Shown here: positions 19,421 through 29,709 of the stretch, piece after piece
Position numbering within the stretch: position 1 is the first letter of the stretch
Layout: the number at the start of each line of letters is the position of its first letter
Assembly (NCBI RefSeq): GCF_022569295.1
Contig: NZ_JAKFIA010000001.1
Coordinates: 1,131,001 to 1,195,000, forward strand
DNA from: Pedomonas mirosovicensis
GTDB taxonomy: Bacteria; Pseudomonadota; Alphaproteobacteria; Sphingomonadales; Sphingomonadaceae
Direction: 5' to 3'
Length of the DNA: 64,000 bases
Made by a program: the position numbers and the translations under genes
Notes under the pieces: model-generated
What the model was told of the DNA's origin: nothing
Database searches by the model: none
The model's input: the letters and a program-made list of their open reading frames with translations, nothing else

Positions 19421-20551
19421 ATGAAGATTGCGGTGGTGAAGGAGGTCCGCGCCGCCGAACGGCGAGTTGCGGCCACACCGGAGACCATAAAAAAGCTGAA
19501 AGGGCTGGGGTTCGACCTGGCCGTTGAAACGGGCGCCGGTGCGCTCTCGTACATTTCGGATGCGGATTACGAGGCCGCCGGCGCGCTTGTGGGCGACCGG
19601 GCAGCAGTGCTCGCCAATGCGGATATCGTGCTGAAGGTTCAGGGCCCTGGAGCCGACGAACTGGCGGGGCTTCCCCGCGGCGCGGTGCTGGTGGCGAGCC
19701 TCAACCCCTATCAGAACCGGGACCTGATGCAGGCCTATGCCAGCGCCGGTCTCACGGCCATGGCCATGGAGTTCATGCCGCGCATTACCCGCGCGCAATC
19801 CATGGACATCCTCTCCTCCCAATCCAACCTGGCCGGGTATAAGGCCGTGCTCGATGCCTGCGAGCACTTCGGCCGGGCCCTGCCCATGATGATGACGGCC
19901 GCCGGGACCATTCCGGCCGCCAAGGTCTTCGTCATGGGCGCGGGCGTGGCGGGCCTGCAGGCCATCGCCACCGCCAAGCGGCTGGGCGCGATCGTCTCGG
20001 CAACCGACGTACGGCTTGCCGCCAAGGAACAGGTGGAAAGCCTGGGCGGCAAGTTCGTCATGGTCGAGGACGAGGAAACCCGCCAGGCGGAAACCTCGGG
20101 CGGCTACGCCAAGGAAATGTCCGACGCCTACAAGGCCAAGCAGGCGGCGCTGATCGCGGACACCATCCGCAAGCAGGATATCATCATCACCACCGCGCTC
20201 ATTCCCGGCCGGCCCGCGCCGCGCCTGGTGACGGCGGAGATGGTGGCCTCCATGCAGCCGGGCTCGGTGATCGTGGATCTGGCGGCCGAGCAGGGCGGCA
20301 ACTGCGAGCTGACGCAACCGGGCGAAGTGGTGACGACGCCGAACGGCGTTACCATCGTTGGCCACCGCAACGTGCCAAGCCGGCTTGCCGCCAACGCCTC
20401 GGCGCTGTTCTCACGCAACCTCTACAACTTCCTGGCCGCCTTCCACGACAAGGAGGCCAAGACCATCGCCTGGAACTGGGACGACGAGATCCTCAGGGCC
20501 ATCGTCGTCACCAAGGACGGCGCGGTCGTGCATCCTGCGCTTCAAGGTTGA
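19421..20551 (+). CDS. pntAA: NAD(P) transhydrogenase subunit alpha part 1
   Basis: This is the NAD(H)-binding domain I of the proton-translocating transhydrogenase, which uses the proton gradient to make NADPH from NADH. The 376-residue protein has VVKEVRAAERRVAATPETI at the start. The Rossmann motif VMGAGVAGLQAIATAKRLGA is near residue 170 and IVDLAAEQGGNCELT near 285. The membrane part is a separate gene, as in Rhodospirillum and other alphaproteobacteria. The ATG at 19421 follows a GGGGGAG site. Confidence 0.96.
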   Translation: MKIAVVKEVRAAERRVAATPETIKKLKGLGFDLAVETGAGALSYISDADYEAAGALVGDRAAVLANADIVLKVQGPGADELAGLPRGAVLVASLNPYQNRDLMQAYASAGLTAMAMEFMPRITRAQSMDILSSQSNLAGYKAVLDACEHFGRALPMMMTAAGTIPAAKVFVMGAGVAGLQAIATAKRLGAIVSATDVRLAAKEQVESLGGKFVMVEDEETRQAETSGGYAKEMSDAYKAKQAALIADTIRKQDIIITTALIPGRPAPRLVTAEMVASMQPGSVIVDLAAEQGGNCELTQPGEVVTTPNGVTIVGHRNVPSRLAANASALFSRNLYNFLAAFHDKEAKTIAWNWDDEILRAIVVTKDGAVVHPALQG

Positions 20552-20562
20552 GGGGGGCAGCC

Positions 20563-20847
20563 ATGGATTTCATCGGACAGCTTTCGATTTTCGTGCTGGC
20601 GATCTTCGTCGGCTACTACGTCGTCTGGTCGGTCACCCCGGCCCTTCACACCCCGCTCATGGCCGTGACCAACGCGATCTCCTCGGTGATCGTGGTGGGC
20701 GCGCTCATCGCGGCGGCTCCCGCCGACTGGACCCTCGCCAAATGGCTGGGCCTCGTCGCCGTGGCGCTGGCCGCGGTGAACATCTTCGGCGGCTTTGCCG
20801 TCACCCAGCGCATGCTGGCCATGTACAAGAAAAAAGAGAAGAAGTGA
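20563..20847 (+). CDS. pntAB: NAD(P) transhydrogenase subunit alpha part 2
   Basis: This is a 94-residue integral membrane subunit (part of domain II). It has helices around LSIFVLAIFVGYYVVWSVTP, AISSVIVVGALIAAA and LGLVAVALAAVNIFGGFAVTQRML. It forms the proton path together with PntB. The ATG at 20563 follows GGGGGG with good spacing and is preferred over an upstream TTG. It ends seven bases before pntB. Confidence 0.95.
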   Translation: MDFIGQLSIFVLAIFVGYYVVWSVTPALHTPLMAVTNAISSVIVVGALIAAAPADWTLAKWLGLVAVALAAVNIFGGFAVTQRMLAMYKKKEKK

Positions 20848-20854
20848 GGCGGGG

Positions 20855-22300
20855 ATGGAAAACGCTAACTCTGTTATGGAGCACGCGGCCGGCGTGACCG
20901 TTGCCGGCGTGCCCGCGTGGGTCGCGCTGGCCTATCTGGCCTCGGGCGTCCTTTTCATTCTGGCGCTGCGGGGCTTGTCCAGCCCGACGACCAGCCGCCG
21001 GGGCAATTTCTTCGGCATGATCGGTATGCTCATCGCCGTGGTGACGACGCTCGTCACCCACGAGTTGGCGAGCCTGCCGGAAATCGGCGGCGCGCTCCTC
21101 ATCGGCGGCGGCCTCGGCTACATCATCGCCCAGCGCATCGCCATGACGGCAATGCCGCAGCTGGTGGCGGCGTTCCACAGCCTCGTGGGCCTTGCCGCCG
21201 TGCTGGTGGCGGCGGCCGCTTTCTCCAACCCGGAAGCCTTCGGCATCGGCACGGCGGACAACATCCACGTGGTCAGCCGCATCGAGATGAGCCTCGGCAT
21301 CGCCATCGGTGCGATCACCTTCTCGGGCTCGGTCATCGCCTTTGCGAAGCTGAACGGCAACATGTCGGGCGCGCCGATCCTGCTGCCGGGCCGGCACGTC
21401 ATCAACCTCGCGCTGCTGGCGGGCATCATCGGGCTGGTGGTCTACTTCTGCACCGACCAGTCGCCGACCATCTTCTGGACCATCACGGCGCTGTCGTTCC
21501 TCATCGGCTTCCTGCTCATCATCCCGATCGGCGGGGCCGACATGCCGGTGGTCGTCTCCATGCTCAACAGCTACTCAGGCTGGGCGGCAGCGGCCATGGG
21601 CTTCACCCTGCACAACAGCGCCATGATTATCACCGGCGCGCTGGTGGGCTCGTCTGGCGCGATCCTCAGCTACATCATGTGCAAGGGCATGAATCGCAGC
21701 TTCATCTCGGTGATTGCGGGCGGCTTCGGCGCGGATACCTCCGCCGCCGCAAGCGGGCCGAAGGTCGACCGGCCGATCAAGCAGGGCTCGGCGGAGGACG
21801 CGGCGTTCATCCTGAAGAACGCCTCCTCGGTCATCATCGTGCCGGGCTACGGCATGGCGGTGGCGCAGGCCCAGCACGCGCTGCGCGAAATGGCCGACAT
21901 GCTGAAGGCCGAGGGCGTCTCCGTGAAATACGCCATCCACCCGGTGGCGGGCCGCATGCCGGGGCACATGAACGTGCTGCTGGCCGAGGCCAACGTGCCC
22001 TACGACGAGGTGTTCGAACTGGAGGACATCAACTCCGAGTTCGGCCAGGCGGACGTGGCCTACGTGATCGGCGCGAACGACGTGACCAACCCTTCGGCCA
22101 AGACCGATCGTTCCTCCCCGATCTACGGCATGCCGGTGCTGGACGTGGAGAAGGCCAAGACCGTGCTGTTCATCAAGCGCGGCATGGGCTCGGGCTACGC
22201 GGGCGTCGAGAACGAGCTGTTCTTCCGCGACAACACCATGATGCTGTTCGGCGACGCCAAGAAGATGACGGAGGAAATCGTCAAGTCGCTCGGCCACTAA
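20855..22300 (+). CDS. pntB: NAD(P) transhydrogenase subunit beta
   Basis: PntB carries the remaining membrane helices and the NADP(H)-binding domain III. The N-terminal two thirds has about eight or nine hydrophobic segments (VALAYLASGVLFILALRGL, TIFWTITALSFLIGFLLIIPI). Domain III shows IIVPGYGMAVAQAQHALREM, IHPVAGRMPGHMNVLLAEA and FIKRGMGSGYAGVENELF. Length is 481 residues. An earlier in-frame ATG at 20795 lies inside pntAB and is rejected. Confidence 0.96.
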   Translation: MENANSVMEHAAGVTVAGVPAWVALAYLASGVLFILALRGLSSPTTSRRGNFFGMIGMLIAVVTTLVTHELASLPEIGGALLIGGGLGYIIAQRIAMTAMPQLVAAFHSLVGLAAVLVAAAAFSNPEAFGIGTADNIHVVSRIEMSLGIAIGAITFSGSVIAFAKLNGNMSGAPILLPGRHVINLALLAGIIGLVVYFCTDQSPTIFWTITALSFLIGFLLIIPIGGADMPVVVSMLNSYSGWAAAAMGFTLHNSAMIITGALVGSSGAILSYIMCKGMNRSFISVIAGGFGADTSAAASGPKVDRPIKQGSAEDAAFILKNASSVIIVPGYGMAVAQAQHALREMADMLKAEGVSVKYAIHPVAGRMPGHMNVLLAEANVPYDEVFELEDINSEFGQADVAYVIGANDVTNPSAKTDRSSPIYGMPVLDVEKAKTVLFIKRGMGSGYAGVENELFFRDNTMMLFGDAKKMTEEIVKSLGH

Positions 22301-22326
22301 AGGGGCCGGAAAGTCAGGGGAGGAGT

Positions 22327-22364
22327 GGGGCGCAATCCTTCGGGGTCGCGCCCCGTACTTTTTT
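22327..22364 (+). terminator. Intrinsic terminator after pntB
   Basis: GGGGCGC pairs with GCGCCCC over a 14-base loop and is followed by GTACTTTTTT. It closes the subunit IV-pnt unit. The next 278 bases up to ydbH show no gene or clear motif. Confidence 0.75.
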
Positions 22365-22642
22365 GTCAACAAAGGCTGCGCTGGGCTTTATGAAAGGCCA
22401 GACGGGATGGAATGGAAAAACATATTGTGAAAATTGCCCGGTCCCGTCAGGTTTGGTGGAGATCAAGGTTGATTAGCGGGGATTCCGAAGGCATCGGGGT
22501 GGAATGATCGTGAAGAGCGGGGGCGCAGCCTCCCTGGGCGCGCAAGCCAGCGCAGCCGGGGCAGGCGTTCGGCTTCTGCGCGGCGCGGCATGAACCATTC
22601 CTGAATATCTTCGAAATCCAAAGGCGTTACCCAAGGCGAGGC

Positions 22643-25600
22643 ATGGAAGCGAACGAGCAGCTGCTGGACGATAGCTCTCCCAAGCGGCGGAAATCCAAGA
22701 CCGTATTCCGGTTGAAGGCGGCGGGCGTGGCCCTGGTCGTCACGGTGGGCGCTGTCTGGTTGGTTCGCATTCCCCTGATGAATTTAGCGATTCGGGGCTA
22801 TCTCGACGCGCAGGGTGTGAACGCTACCTTCGAGGGCGACGGCATCTCCTTCGCCCGCGTGGAGCTGGAGCAGCTGCGGCTGGGTCCGGCCAAGAATCCT
22901 GATCTGACCGCCGAGCGGGCAGAGGTGTACCTGGATTGGGACGGCTTCAGCCCGAAGGTGGAGAGCGTCATCCTCGAAAACCCGGTGCTGAACGCGAAGG
23001 CGGACAGAACCGGCGTCTCCTTCGGCTCGCTCGACCTGTTCCGGCCCGAACCCACGGAGCAGCCGTTCGCCCTGCCGCACTTGGGCCTGACGGTGCGCGA
23101 GGGCCGCGTGAACGTGGCGACGCCCTACGGCACGGTGATCGCCTACGTTGAGACCAAGGGCCAGCTGGATCGCGATTTCAGCCTGTCCCTGCGCGCCCGC
23201 TCCGTCGTCGCGCCGGGCACGACGGAGCTGCTGGAAGGGCTGATTTTCACTGGTTCGGCCGAGACAAGCGCCAAGGGCATCCACGCCAACGTGGAAGGCG
23301 GCGCGGCCAGCGTCAACGCGGCCGGGCTGATCGATGGCCTGCGAACGGGGGCGTTCCGCTTCGAGAGCGAGTTCACCAGCGCGCCCGACCTGACCCGCCT
23401 GTCCGGTTTCATCAAGGGCACGGCCGAGCGGGTGATCCAGACCGACGACACGGGCGCAAGCGCCGTGGCCATGGCCGTGACCCTTAAGGATGTGCGCCTG
23501 ACGCCGCAGCTTCGCCCCACCGCCTGGGACGGCGCGGCCAGCATCAGCGCCGCCGCCGCGCGGGCGGGCAACCTGACGGTGCAGCAGCCGGATATTCAAG
23601 CCAGCTTCACCGGCACCAAGGGCAGGGGCAGCGGCCAATGGACGGTGACGACCGGCGCGCTGGAAGGGCCGACGGTGCGGCTGCGGGCAACCCGCGCCAA
23701 GGGTGACCTGAAGGTCGAAATGGGCGACGCCGCGCCAGTGGTGGCCGCTACCGGCACGCTCAGCATCGCCGATGGCGTGATTGCCCCCAGGCAGCGGGCC
23801 AAGCTGCGCGAAGGCCTCGCGCGGCTGGAGAGCACGCCCCTGGCAGGGCTGGTGAGCCAGTCCTCCCGCACGCTCGACAGGGCCATGCGGCAGTTCCAAG
23901 CCTCGGCCCCGCTCAGCGTGACCTGGAGCAAGGGCTTCGGCGAGCTCATCATTCCAGGCGCGGTCGAGGCGACGGGGCAGGGCGGCGTACGCTTCACCCT
24001 GCTGGACCATGACCACGACCAGCCGGTGCTGCGGACGGAACTGCCCTCGGGCAAGACAATGGTGACCGGGCGCGCGTCCCTCTCGGGGCCGGGCTTGCCC
24101 AAGCTGGAAGCGCTGATCGACCGGCTGTCGACGGCCCCAGGCCAGGCGCTGGAAAGCGCGGGCACGGTGGTGGTGGCCGACTGGAAGGCAGGCGACTCCA
24201 GCCTGTCGCTGACGCCGGTGACCTACAAGCTGATGCAGGACAGCGGCAAGGGCGAGGTGGAGCTTTCGGGTCTTGCCCGGATCAGCGGCCCCATTCCGGG
24301 CGGGCGGATCGAGGATCTGCACCTGCCGCTCGACGTGGCGGCGGCCTGGGACAAGGGGGTGCGCCTCTCCGCCAAGGAGGGCTGCCTGAATGTGAAGATC
24401 GGCGGGCTCAGCATTGGCGACTACCGCTTCGGCCAAGGCGCCATGCCGGTGTGCCCGCGTGGGGATCGCGGCTTCCTGTGGACCAGCCCCGAGGGCGCGC
24501 TGACGGGCGGGGCAACGGCCGGCGAGCTGCGGCTGGCCCTGCTGGGCACGGAAGGCGGCGCCGACGCCGGGCTGGGCCTGAAGGCCGGGCCGATTGCGGT
24601 TTCGGTGCGGGGCACGACCGACCGGCCGATCGTGGGGCTGGACTTCCGCCAGGCCACGCTGCGGCTGGAGGGCGGCATCACCGCCGAGAGCCGGCGCATC
24701 CACGGCTCGCTGACGGGCGGCAAGGCCGGCTGGCGCGGCAATGGCACCATGGACGGCTTCACGCTGGTGGCAAACGAGGCCGCCGTGCGGGCCGAGGCCA
24801 AGGGCCGCTGGCGGGCGGACTTCAACAATGACGCGGCTCCGCTGCAACTGACCGGCCTGTCCGGCCAGGTGGCGGACATGAACAGCAAGGCCCGCTTCGA
24901 GCCGCTGGCCTTCACCGACGGCGAGGCCCGCCTGGGCGGCCCGGTTGCGACCATGCGCGGTAACGTGAGGCTGGCCTCAAGCGGCGACGTGCTGGGCCAG
25001 GTCGAGGCGCGCCACGACACCAATCATGACGTGGGTGACCTGGTGTTCCGGCTGACGGGCCTGACCTTCAGCCCAAGCCTGCAGCCCTACATGCTGACCG
25101 AGGCGGCGCGCGGCGTCGTCGAAAACGTGACCGGCACCGTCGGCGGCTTCGTGCGGGCGCGCTGGACGGCCGAGCAGCTGAAGACCGACGCCCAGTTCGA
25201 TCTCAAGGCCCTGTCGATGGCAACGGGCGGCCTCGGTCCTGTCGAGGGCATCTCGGGCCATGTGGTCCTGACCGATTTCCTCGGCATGAAAACGCCGCCG
25301 GGCCAGAAGCTCACCGTCGCCAAGGTCAACCCCGGCGTTGCCATGGAGAACGGCGAGTTCCGCTTCCAGCTGCTGGGCGACCAGAAGCTGAAAGTGGAGC
25401 GGGCCGGCTGGCCGCTGGCCGACGGCGAACTGCTGGTGGACCCGACCGTTGTCGCGCTCTCCGAGCCGGAGAAGCGGGTGACGCTGAGGATCGCCGAGGT
25501 CGACCTGGAGAAGTTCATCGGCCTGATGAACCTGGAGTCGCTGCGGGCGACAGGGCGGGTCGAGGGCGAGCTGCCGCTGGTCGTCACCCGGCAGGGCGCG

Positions 25601-26038
25601 GCGATCCGCAACGGCTACCTGCGGACCAAGGGCAGCGGCACGCTGTCCTACACCGGGCCGGTGCCCGCCGCCGAAGGCAATGCCAAGCTGGCGTTCGATG
25701 CGCTGAAGAACTTCAAGTTCCAGTCAATCGTGGTGGATGTGGACGGCGACCTGGCGGGCGAGGTGGCCACCGGCATCCACTTCGAGGGCACGAGCCAGGC
25801 CTCGCTCTCGCCGCTGTCGTGGTTCCGGGCGCTTCGGACACGCGGCATCCCCTTCAAGTTCAACGTGAACGTGAAGGCCCCGCTGCGGAGCCTGATGAGT
25901 TCCATCTCCGGCGTCAGCGACGTGGGCGGCCTCGTGCGCCGCAGCGTCGAGATGGAGCTGGAGAAGTCCAACGACAACAATGGCAAGGATACGCCCAAGG
26001 CCGAAAACGGCGGAACCACAAAGCCGAAGCAGCGCTGA
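22643..26038 (+). CDS. ydbH: YdbH family intermembrane transport protein
   Basis: YdbH is an AsmA/VPS13-like bridge protein. In E. coli it acts with TamB and YhdP in moving phospholipid to the outer membrane. The 1131-residue product has a single N-terminal membrane anchor (AAGVALVVTVGAVWLVRIPL, near residue 30) and a very long beta-rich periplasmic body. It ends in the conserved YdbH C-terminal region (LREDL-like fold: MSSISGVSDVGGLVRRSVEME). It is followed by ynbE and ydbL, the same trio as in enterobacteria, which makes the call strong. Confidence 0.88.
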   Translation: MEANEQLLDDSSPKRRKSKTVFRLKAAGVALVVTVGAVWLVRIPLMNLAIRGYLDAQGVNATFEGDGISFARVELEQLRLGPAKNPDLTAERAEVYLDWDGFSPKVESVILENPVLNAKADRTGVSFGSLDLFRPEPTEQPFALPHLGLTVREGRVNVATPYGTVIAYVETKGQLDRDFSLSLRARSVVAPGTTELLEGLIFTGSAETSAKGIHANVEGGAASVNAAGLIDGLRTGAFRFESEFTSAPDLTRLSGFIKGTAERVIQTDDTGASAVAMAVTLKDVRLTPQLRPTAWDGAASISAAAARAGNLTVQQPDIQASFTGTKGRGSGQWTVTTGALEGPTVRLRATRAKGDLKVEMGDAAPVVAATGTLSIADGVIAPRQRAKLREGLARLESTPLAGLVSQSSRTLDRAMRQFQASAPLSVTWSKGFGELIIPGAVEATGQGGVRFTLLDHDHDQPVLRTELPSGKTMVTGRASLSGPGLPKLEALIDRLSTAPGQALESAGTVVVADWKAGDSSLSLTPVTYKLMQDSGKGEVELSGLARISGPIPGGRIEDLHLPLDVAAAWDKGVRLSAKEGCLNVKIGGLSIGDYRFGQGAMPVCPRGDRGFLWTSPEGALTGGATAGELRLALLGTEGGADAGLGLKAGPIAVSVRGTTDRPIVGLDFRQATLRLEGGITAESRRIHGSLTGGKAGWRGNGTMDGFTLVANEAAVRAEAKGRWRADFNNDAAPLQLTGLSGQVADMNSKARFEPLAFTDGEARLGGPVATMRGNVRLASSGDVLGQVEARHDTNHDVGDLVFRLTGLTFSPSLQPYMLTEAARGVVENVTGTVGGFVRARWTAEQLKTDAQFDLKALSMATGGLGPVEGISGHVVLTDFLGMKTPPGQKLTVAKVNPGVAMENGEFRFQLLGDQKLKVERAGWPLADGELLVDPTVVALSEPEKRVTLRIAEVDLEKFIGLMNLESLRATGRVEGELPLVVTRQGAAIRNGYLRTKGSGTLSYTGPVPAAEGNAKLAFDALKNFKFQSIVVDVDGDLAGEVATGIHFEGTSQASLSPLSWFRALRTRGIPFKFNVNVKAPLRSLMSSISGVSDVGGLVRRSVEMELEKSNDNNGKDTPKAENGGTTKPKQR

Positions 26039-26151
26039 TAGCTTGGTTCGCTTCAGCAACGGTTCAGCCGGAGATGGTCAGGATTTGCGCGAATGGCACA
26101 ATTCAGCGTACAGGAATGAATGTGACACAAGTGTGTGAGCGGGAGACGAAC

Positions 26152-26337
26152 ATGCGGGCAGTCCTGTTGGCGGCTTGCGCGGCGCCAGCGCTTCTGGTGA
26201 CGGCGGGGTGCGTGAAGCTGCAGGCCCCGGACAAGCCGATCGAGATCAACATGAACGTCAACATCCGCCACGAGGTGATCGTGCGGCTGGAGAAGGACGT
26301 GCAGGATCTGATCCAGAACAATCCGGGCGTATTCTAA
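26152..26337 (+). CDS. ynbE: YnbE family outer-membrane lipoprotein
   Basis: This 61-residue lipoprotein has the lipobox VTAGC after a short hydrophobic signal. The YnbE core follows (KLQAPDKPIEINMNVNIRHEV) and the protein ends NNPGVF. In E. coli, YnbE in the outer membrane pairs with YdbH by beta-strand stacking to complete the bridge. The ATG at 26152 is chosen because it starts the signal peptide and follows GGGAGACGAA. Another in-frame ATG lies 36 bases upstream. Confidence 0.9.
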   Translation: MRAVLLAACAAPALLVTAGCVKLQAPDKPIEINMNVNIRHEVIVRLEKDVQDLIQNNPGVF

Positions 26338-26390
26338 GATACGCGAGACTGTAGGTTGGCTTGGCCGCAAGACGGCCGGGAGATGACATC

Positions 26391-26798
26391 ATGGCGATTC
26401 AATCGAAGTTATTAGCGAAGGTTATGGGCACTGTCGCGGCGCTCGGCGTGGCCGTGGCGATTGCCGGCCCGGCCGCCGCGCAGGAAGATACCTTCATCGA
26501 TCAGGCGCGCGCTTCGGGGCAGATCGGCGAGCAGGCCGACGGCTATGTGGGCGCGGTGAAGGGCGCAAGCGGCGACCTGAAGGCGCGGATCGATCAAATC
26601 AACATCAAGCGCAAGGCCTTCTACACCCAGCTGGCCGAGAAGCGCGGCGTGACCGTGAACGAGGTGGCCGCCGCCGCCGCCTGCAAGCTGTTCGAGCACA
26701 AGGTCGGCCCCAACGAGTACTACCGTACCGAAGGCGGCCAATGGATGCAGCGCAAGGGCAGCGCGCCGGTGCAGCTGCCGTCCTACTGCCCGAAATAA
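26391..26798 (+). CDS. ydbL: YdbL family periplasmic protein
   Basis: YdbL (DUF1318) is a periplasmic protein that limits excess YdbH-YnbE stacking in E. coli. The 135-residue product has a signal peptide ending GPAAAQ. It continues with QARASGQIGEQADGYVGAV and RKAFYTQLAEKRGVTVNEVAAAAACKLFE, matching the family. It carries an extra C-terminal segment with a second Cys (LPSYCPK). The start at 26391 begins the signal. A strong terminator follows. Confidence 0.9.
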   Translation: MAIQSKLLAKVMGTVAALGVAVAIAGPAAAQEDTFIDQARASGQIGEQADGYVGAVKGASGDLKARIDQINIKRKAFYTQLAEKRGVTVNEVAAAAACKLFEHKVGPNEYYRTEGGQWMQRKGSAPVQLPSYCPK

Positions 26799-26836
26799 GG
26801 CGGGCGGCTGCCTTCGGGCAGGGCATGAAATGACGG

Positions 26837-26875
26837 AAGGCCGGGGTTCGCACGCAGGCAAACCCCGGCCTTTTG
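26837..26875 (+). terminator. Intrinsic terminator after ydbL
   Basis: AAGGCCGGGGTT pairs perfectly with AACCCCGGCCTT over a 12-base loop and is followed by TTGTTG. With the A-rich left flank it may also serve the convergent fghA side. A partial REP-like hairpin (GCGGAGGGGCTTACCCCCTTGC) follows just before the fghA stop. Confidence 0.8.
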
Positions 26876-26938
26876 TTGCTTGTGAAGGTTTTTGCGGAGG
26901 GGCTTACCCCCTTGCAAATCGAAGTCCCAAAACCGCCG

Positions 26939-27793
26939 TCATGCCGCGGCGTTGAGGCGCTCGGCGTGCCAGATGAGGTGGTCGTCGATGAAGGAGGCGA
27001 TGAAGTAGTAGCTGTGGTCGTAGTCCGGCTGGCAGCGCAGCGTCAGCTTCTGCCCGGCCTTCTGGCAGGCGGCCTCCAGCAGGGTGGGGCGAAGCTGCTC
27101 CTCGAGGAACGGATCGGCCATGCCCTGATCGACGAGGATTTCGGTCGGCACCCGATGGCCGTCCTCCAGAAGCGCGCAAGCATCGTGCGCGCGCCACTTC
27201 GCCTGATCGTCGCCCAGATAGCCGCCAAGGGCCTTCTGGCCCCACGGGCAGTTGATGGGCGAGGCGATGGGCGCAAAGGCCGAGACCGCCTTGAAGCGCA
27301 TGGGGTTCTTCAGCGCGATGGTGAGCGCGCCGTGCCCGCCCATGCTGTGCCCCATGATGGACTGGCGCGCCATGTCCGCCGGGAAATGCTCGGCAATGAC
27401 GGCGGGCAGCTCATCCGTGATGTAGGTGTACATCCGGTAGTGCTCGGCCCAGGGCGCCTCGGTCGCGTCCACATAGAAGCCCGCGCCGATGCCGAAGTCG
27501 TAAGCGCCCTCCGGATCATCGGGCACGCCCTCGCCGCGCGGGCTTGTGTCCGGCGCGATGAGCATGAGGCCCAGATCCGCCGCCAGCCGCTGCGCGCCCG
27601 CCTTTACGGTGAAGTTCTCCTCCGTGCAGGTGAGGCCCGACAGGAACCACACCACCGGCACCGGGCCGTCCGCCGCCTGCGGCGGGGTGTAAACCGCAAA
27701 GCGCATCGACGTGCTGGTCGCCTTCGACTGGTGACGGTAAAACCCCTGCGTGCCCTCGAACAGGCGGTGGGTGGCGATGATCTCAAGGGTCAT
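26939..27793 (-). CDS. fghA: S-formylglutathione hydrolase
   Basis: This enzyme hydrolyses S-formylglutathione to glutathione and formate, the second step of glutathione-dependent formaldehyde oxidation. The esterase-D fold is clear: FLSGLTCTEENF near residue 50, nucleophile motif GHSMGGHGAL near 147, and catalytic Asp and His in the C-terminal part (DQGMADPF, DYDHSYYFIASFI). Length is 284 residues. The ATG at 27793 is used; the longer upstream frame enters a repeat. It lies directly downstream of frmA on the same strand. Confidence 0.95.
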   Translation of the reverse strand: MTLEIIATHRLFEGTQGFYRHQSKATSTSMRFAVYTPPQAADGPVPVVWFLSGLTCTEENFTVKAGAQRLAADLGLMLIAPDTSPRGEGVPDDPEGAYDFGIGAGFYVDATEAPWAEHYRMYTYITDELPAVIAEHFPADMARQSIMGHSMGGHGALTIALKNPMRFKAVSAFAPIASPINCPWGQKALGGYLGDDQAKWRAHDACALLEDGHRVPTEILVDQGMADPFLEEQLRPTLLEAACQKAGQKLTLRCQPDYDHSYYFIASFIDDHLIWHAERLNAAA

Positions 27794-27832
27794 GGCTGGG
27801 CCCTCTGCTCCTCGATTGAAATATTGCTTTTC

Positions 27833-27993
27833 CGCAGGGGTCGCGGACCCCTGCACCCCGTTCGTTTGTCGGGCTCGCCCGGTTTGGCGGGCGCGGCCCT
27901 GTTCTGAACTCAGGACTTTATTGGAACGCGACCTTTATCAAACGTGCGTTCCTAAAACGAAAGGGAGGTGCAGGAGGGGCAAGCCCCTCCTGC
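27833..27993. repeat. REP/BIME-like repeat, complete copy
   Basis: The left hairpin GCAGGGG-TCGCGGA-CCCCTGC is followed by ACCCCGTTCGTTTGTCGGGC. The right hairpin GCAGGAGGGG-CAAG-CCCCTCCTGC is preceded by AAACGAAAGGGAGGT. About 115 bp of unique sequence between the ends is recognisably the same as in the copy at 32078-32239 (shared GGGCTCGCCCGG, CCCTGTTCTGAAC, GCGTTCCT). It sits between frmA and fghA. Confidence 0.7.
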
Positions 27994-28013
27994 GAATAAT
28001 CAATTCAAACCAC

Positions 28014-29165
<1,152 letters not shown>

Positions 29166-29256
29166 TCAATCCGTGCATATCCAAGCGCACACGGGCAGGG
29201 CAAGGCTCCTGTGCCGATGAAGCAGGCCGGTTGGCAGAGAAAACGCCGCGCAGGGG

Positions 29257-29583
29257 CTAGCGGCACTCTTTTTCCGCCAGATGCAGATGGAACCAGTGAA
29301 CGGCGATGAGGCTGAGGCCGAAGATCAAGCGGCCGTTGTCGGTGGCAATTCCGTTGCCATCCTCCGCCGTGCGTTGGGCGACGGCAAGGAGGATGAACGT
29401 GCAGGCGGCGAGCAGGGGGAGGAAGGCGACGGCGATGCGCCGGGGCGCGTACCAGGTGGGCTTGCCGTTAAGGCCCCACTGCATGGGCAGCCGCTCCGCA
29501 TGGCGCAGGCGGTGCTCCGCCCGCCAGGGCATGGCGGCCATGATGAGCACGATGACGATGCTGAGCAGATCTCCCAGGCCCAT
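29257..29583 (-). CDS. Small DUF1648-like membrane protein
   Basis: The 108-residue product has an N-terminal hydrophobic segment (LLSIVIVLIMAAMP) followed by RLPMQWGLNGKPTWYAPR, which fits the DUF1648 signature of SdpI-type proteins. Two more membrane helices follow (VAFLPLLAACTFILLAVAQ, LIFGLSLIAVHWFHLHLA). The larger SdpI domain is absent. It lies 130 bp upstream of frmA on the same strand with no evident link. Function is unknown. Confidence 0.65.
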   Translation of the reverse strand: MGLGDLLSIVIVLIMAAMPWRAEHRLRHAERLPMQWGLNGKPTWYAPRRIAVAFLPLLAACTFILLAVAQRTAEDGNGIATDNGRLIFGLSLIAVHWFHLHLAEKECR

Positions 29584-29680
29584 GAGCGCTCCCCCGCATG
29601 GTTGCCTGGTCGACTTATATCAAAGGGGGCCTGCCGGGGCCAGCGGGCAGGCAGGGCAGTCGTAAATAGGAAAATACCTA

Positions 29681-29709
29681 TTGACAGGCGTTATCAACCT
29701 GCCTATCTT
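29681..29709 (+). promoter_or_regulatory. Strong sigma-70-like promoter without an obvious gene
   Basis: TTGACA and TATCTT are spaced by 17 bases. The only following frame opens at 29731 (ATGGCGACGCTGCTG, with GGGAGG upstream) and encodes a signal-like hydrophobic start. It then stays open into the antisense strand of the enoyl-CoA hydratase with no early stop, so no small protein can be assigned. The 29584-29880 gap holds nothing else certain. Confidence 0.45.
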
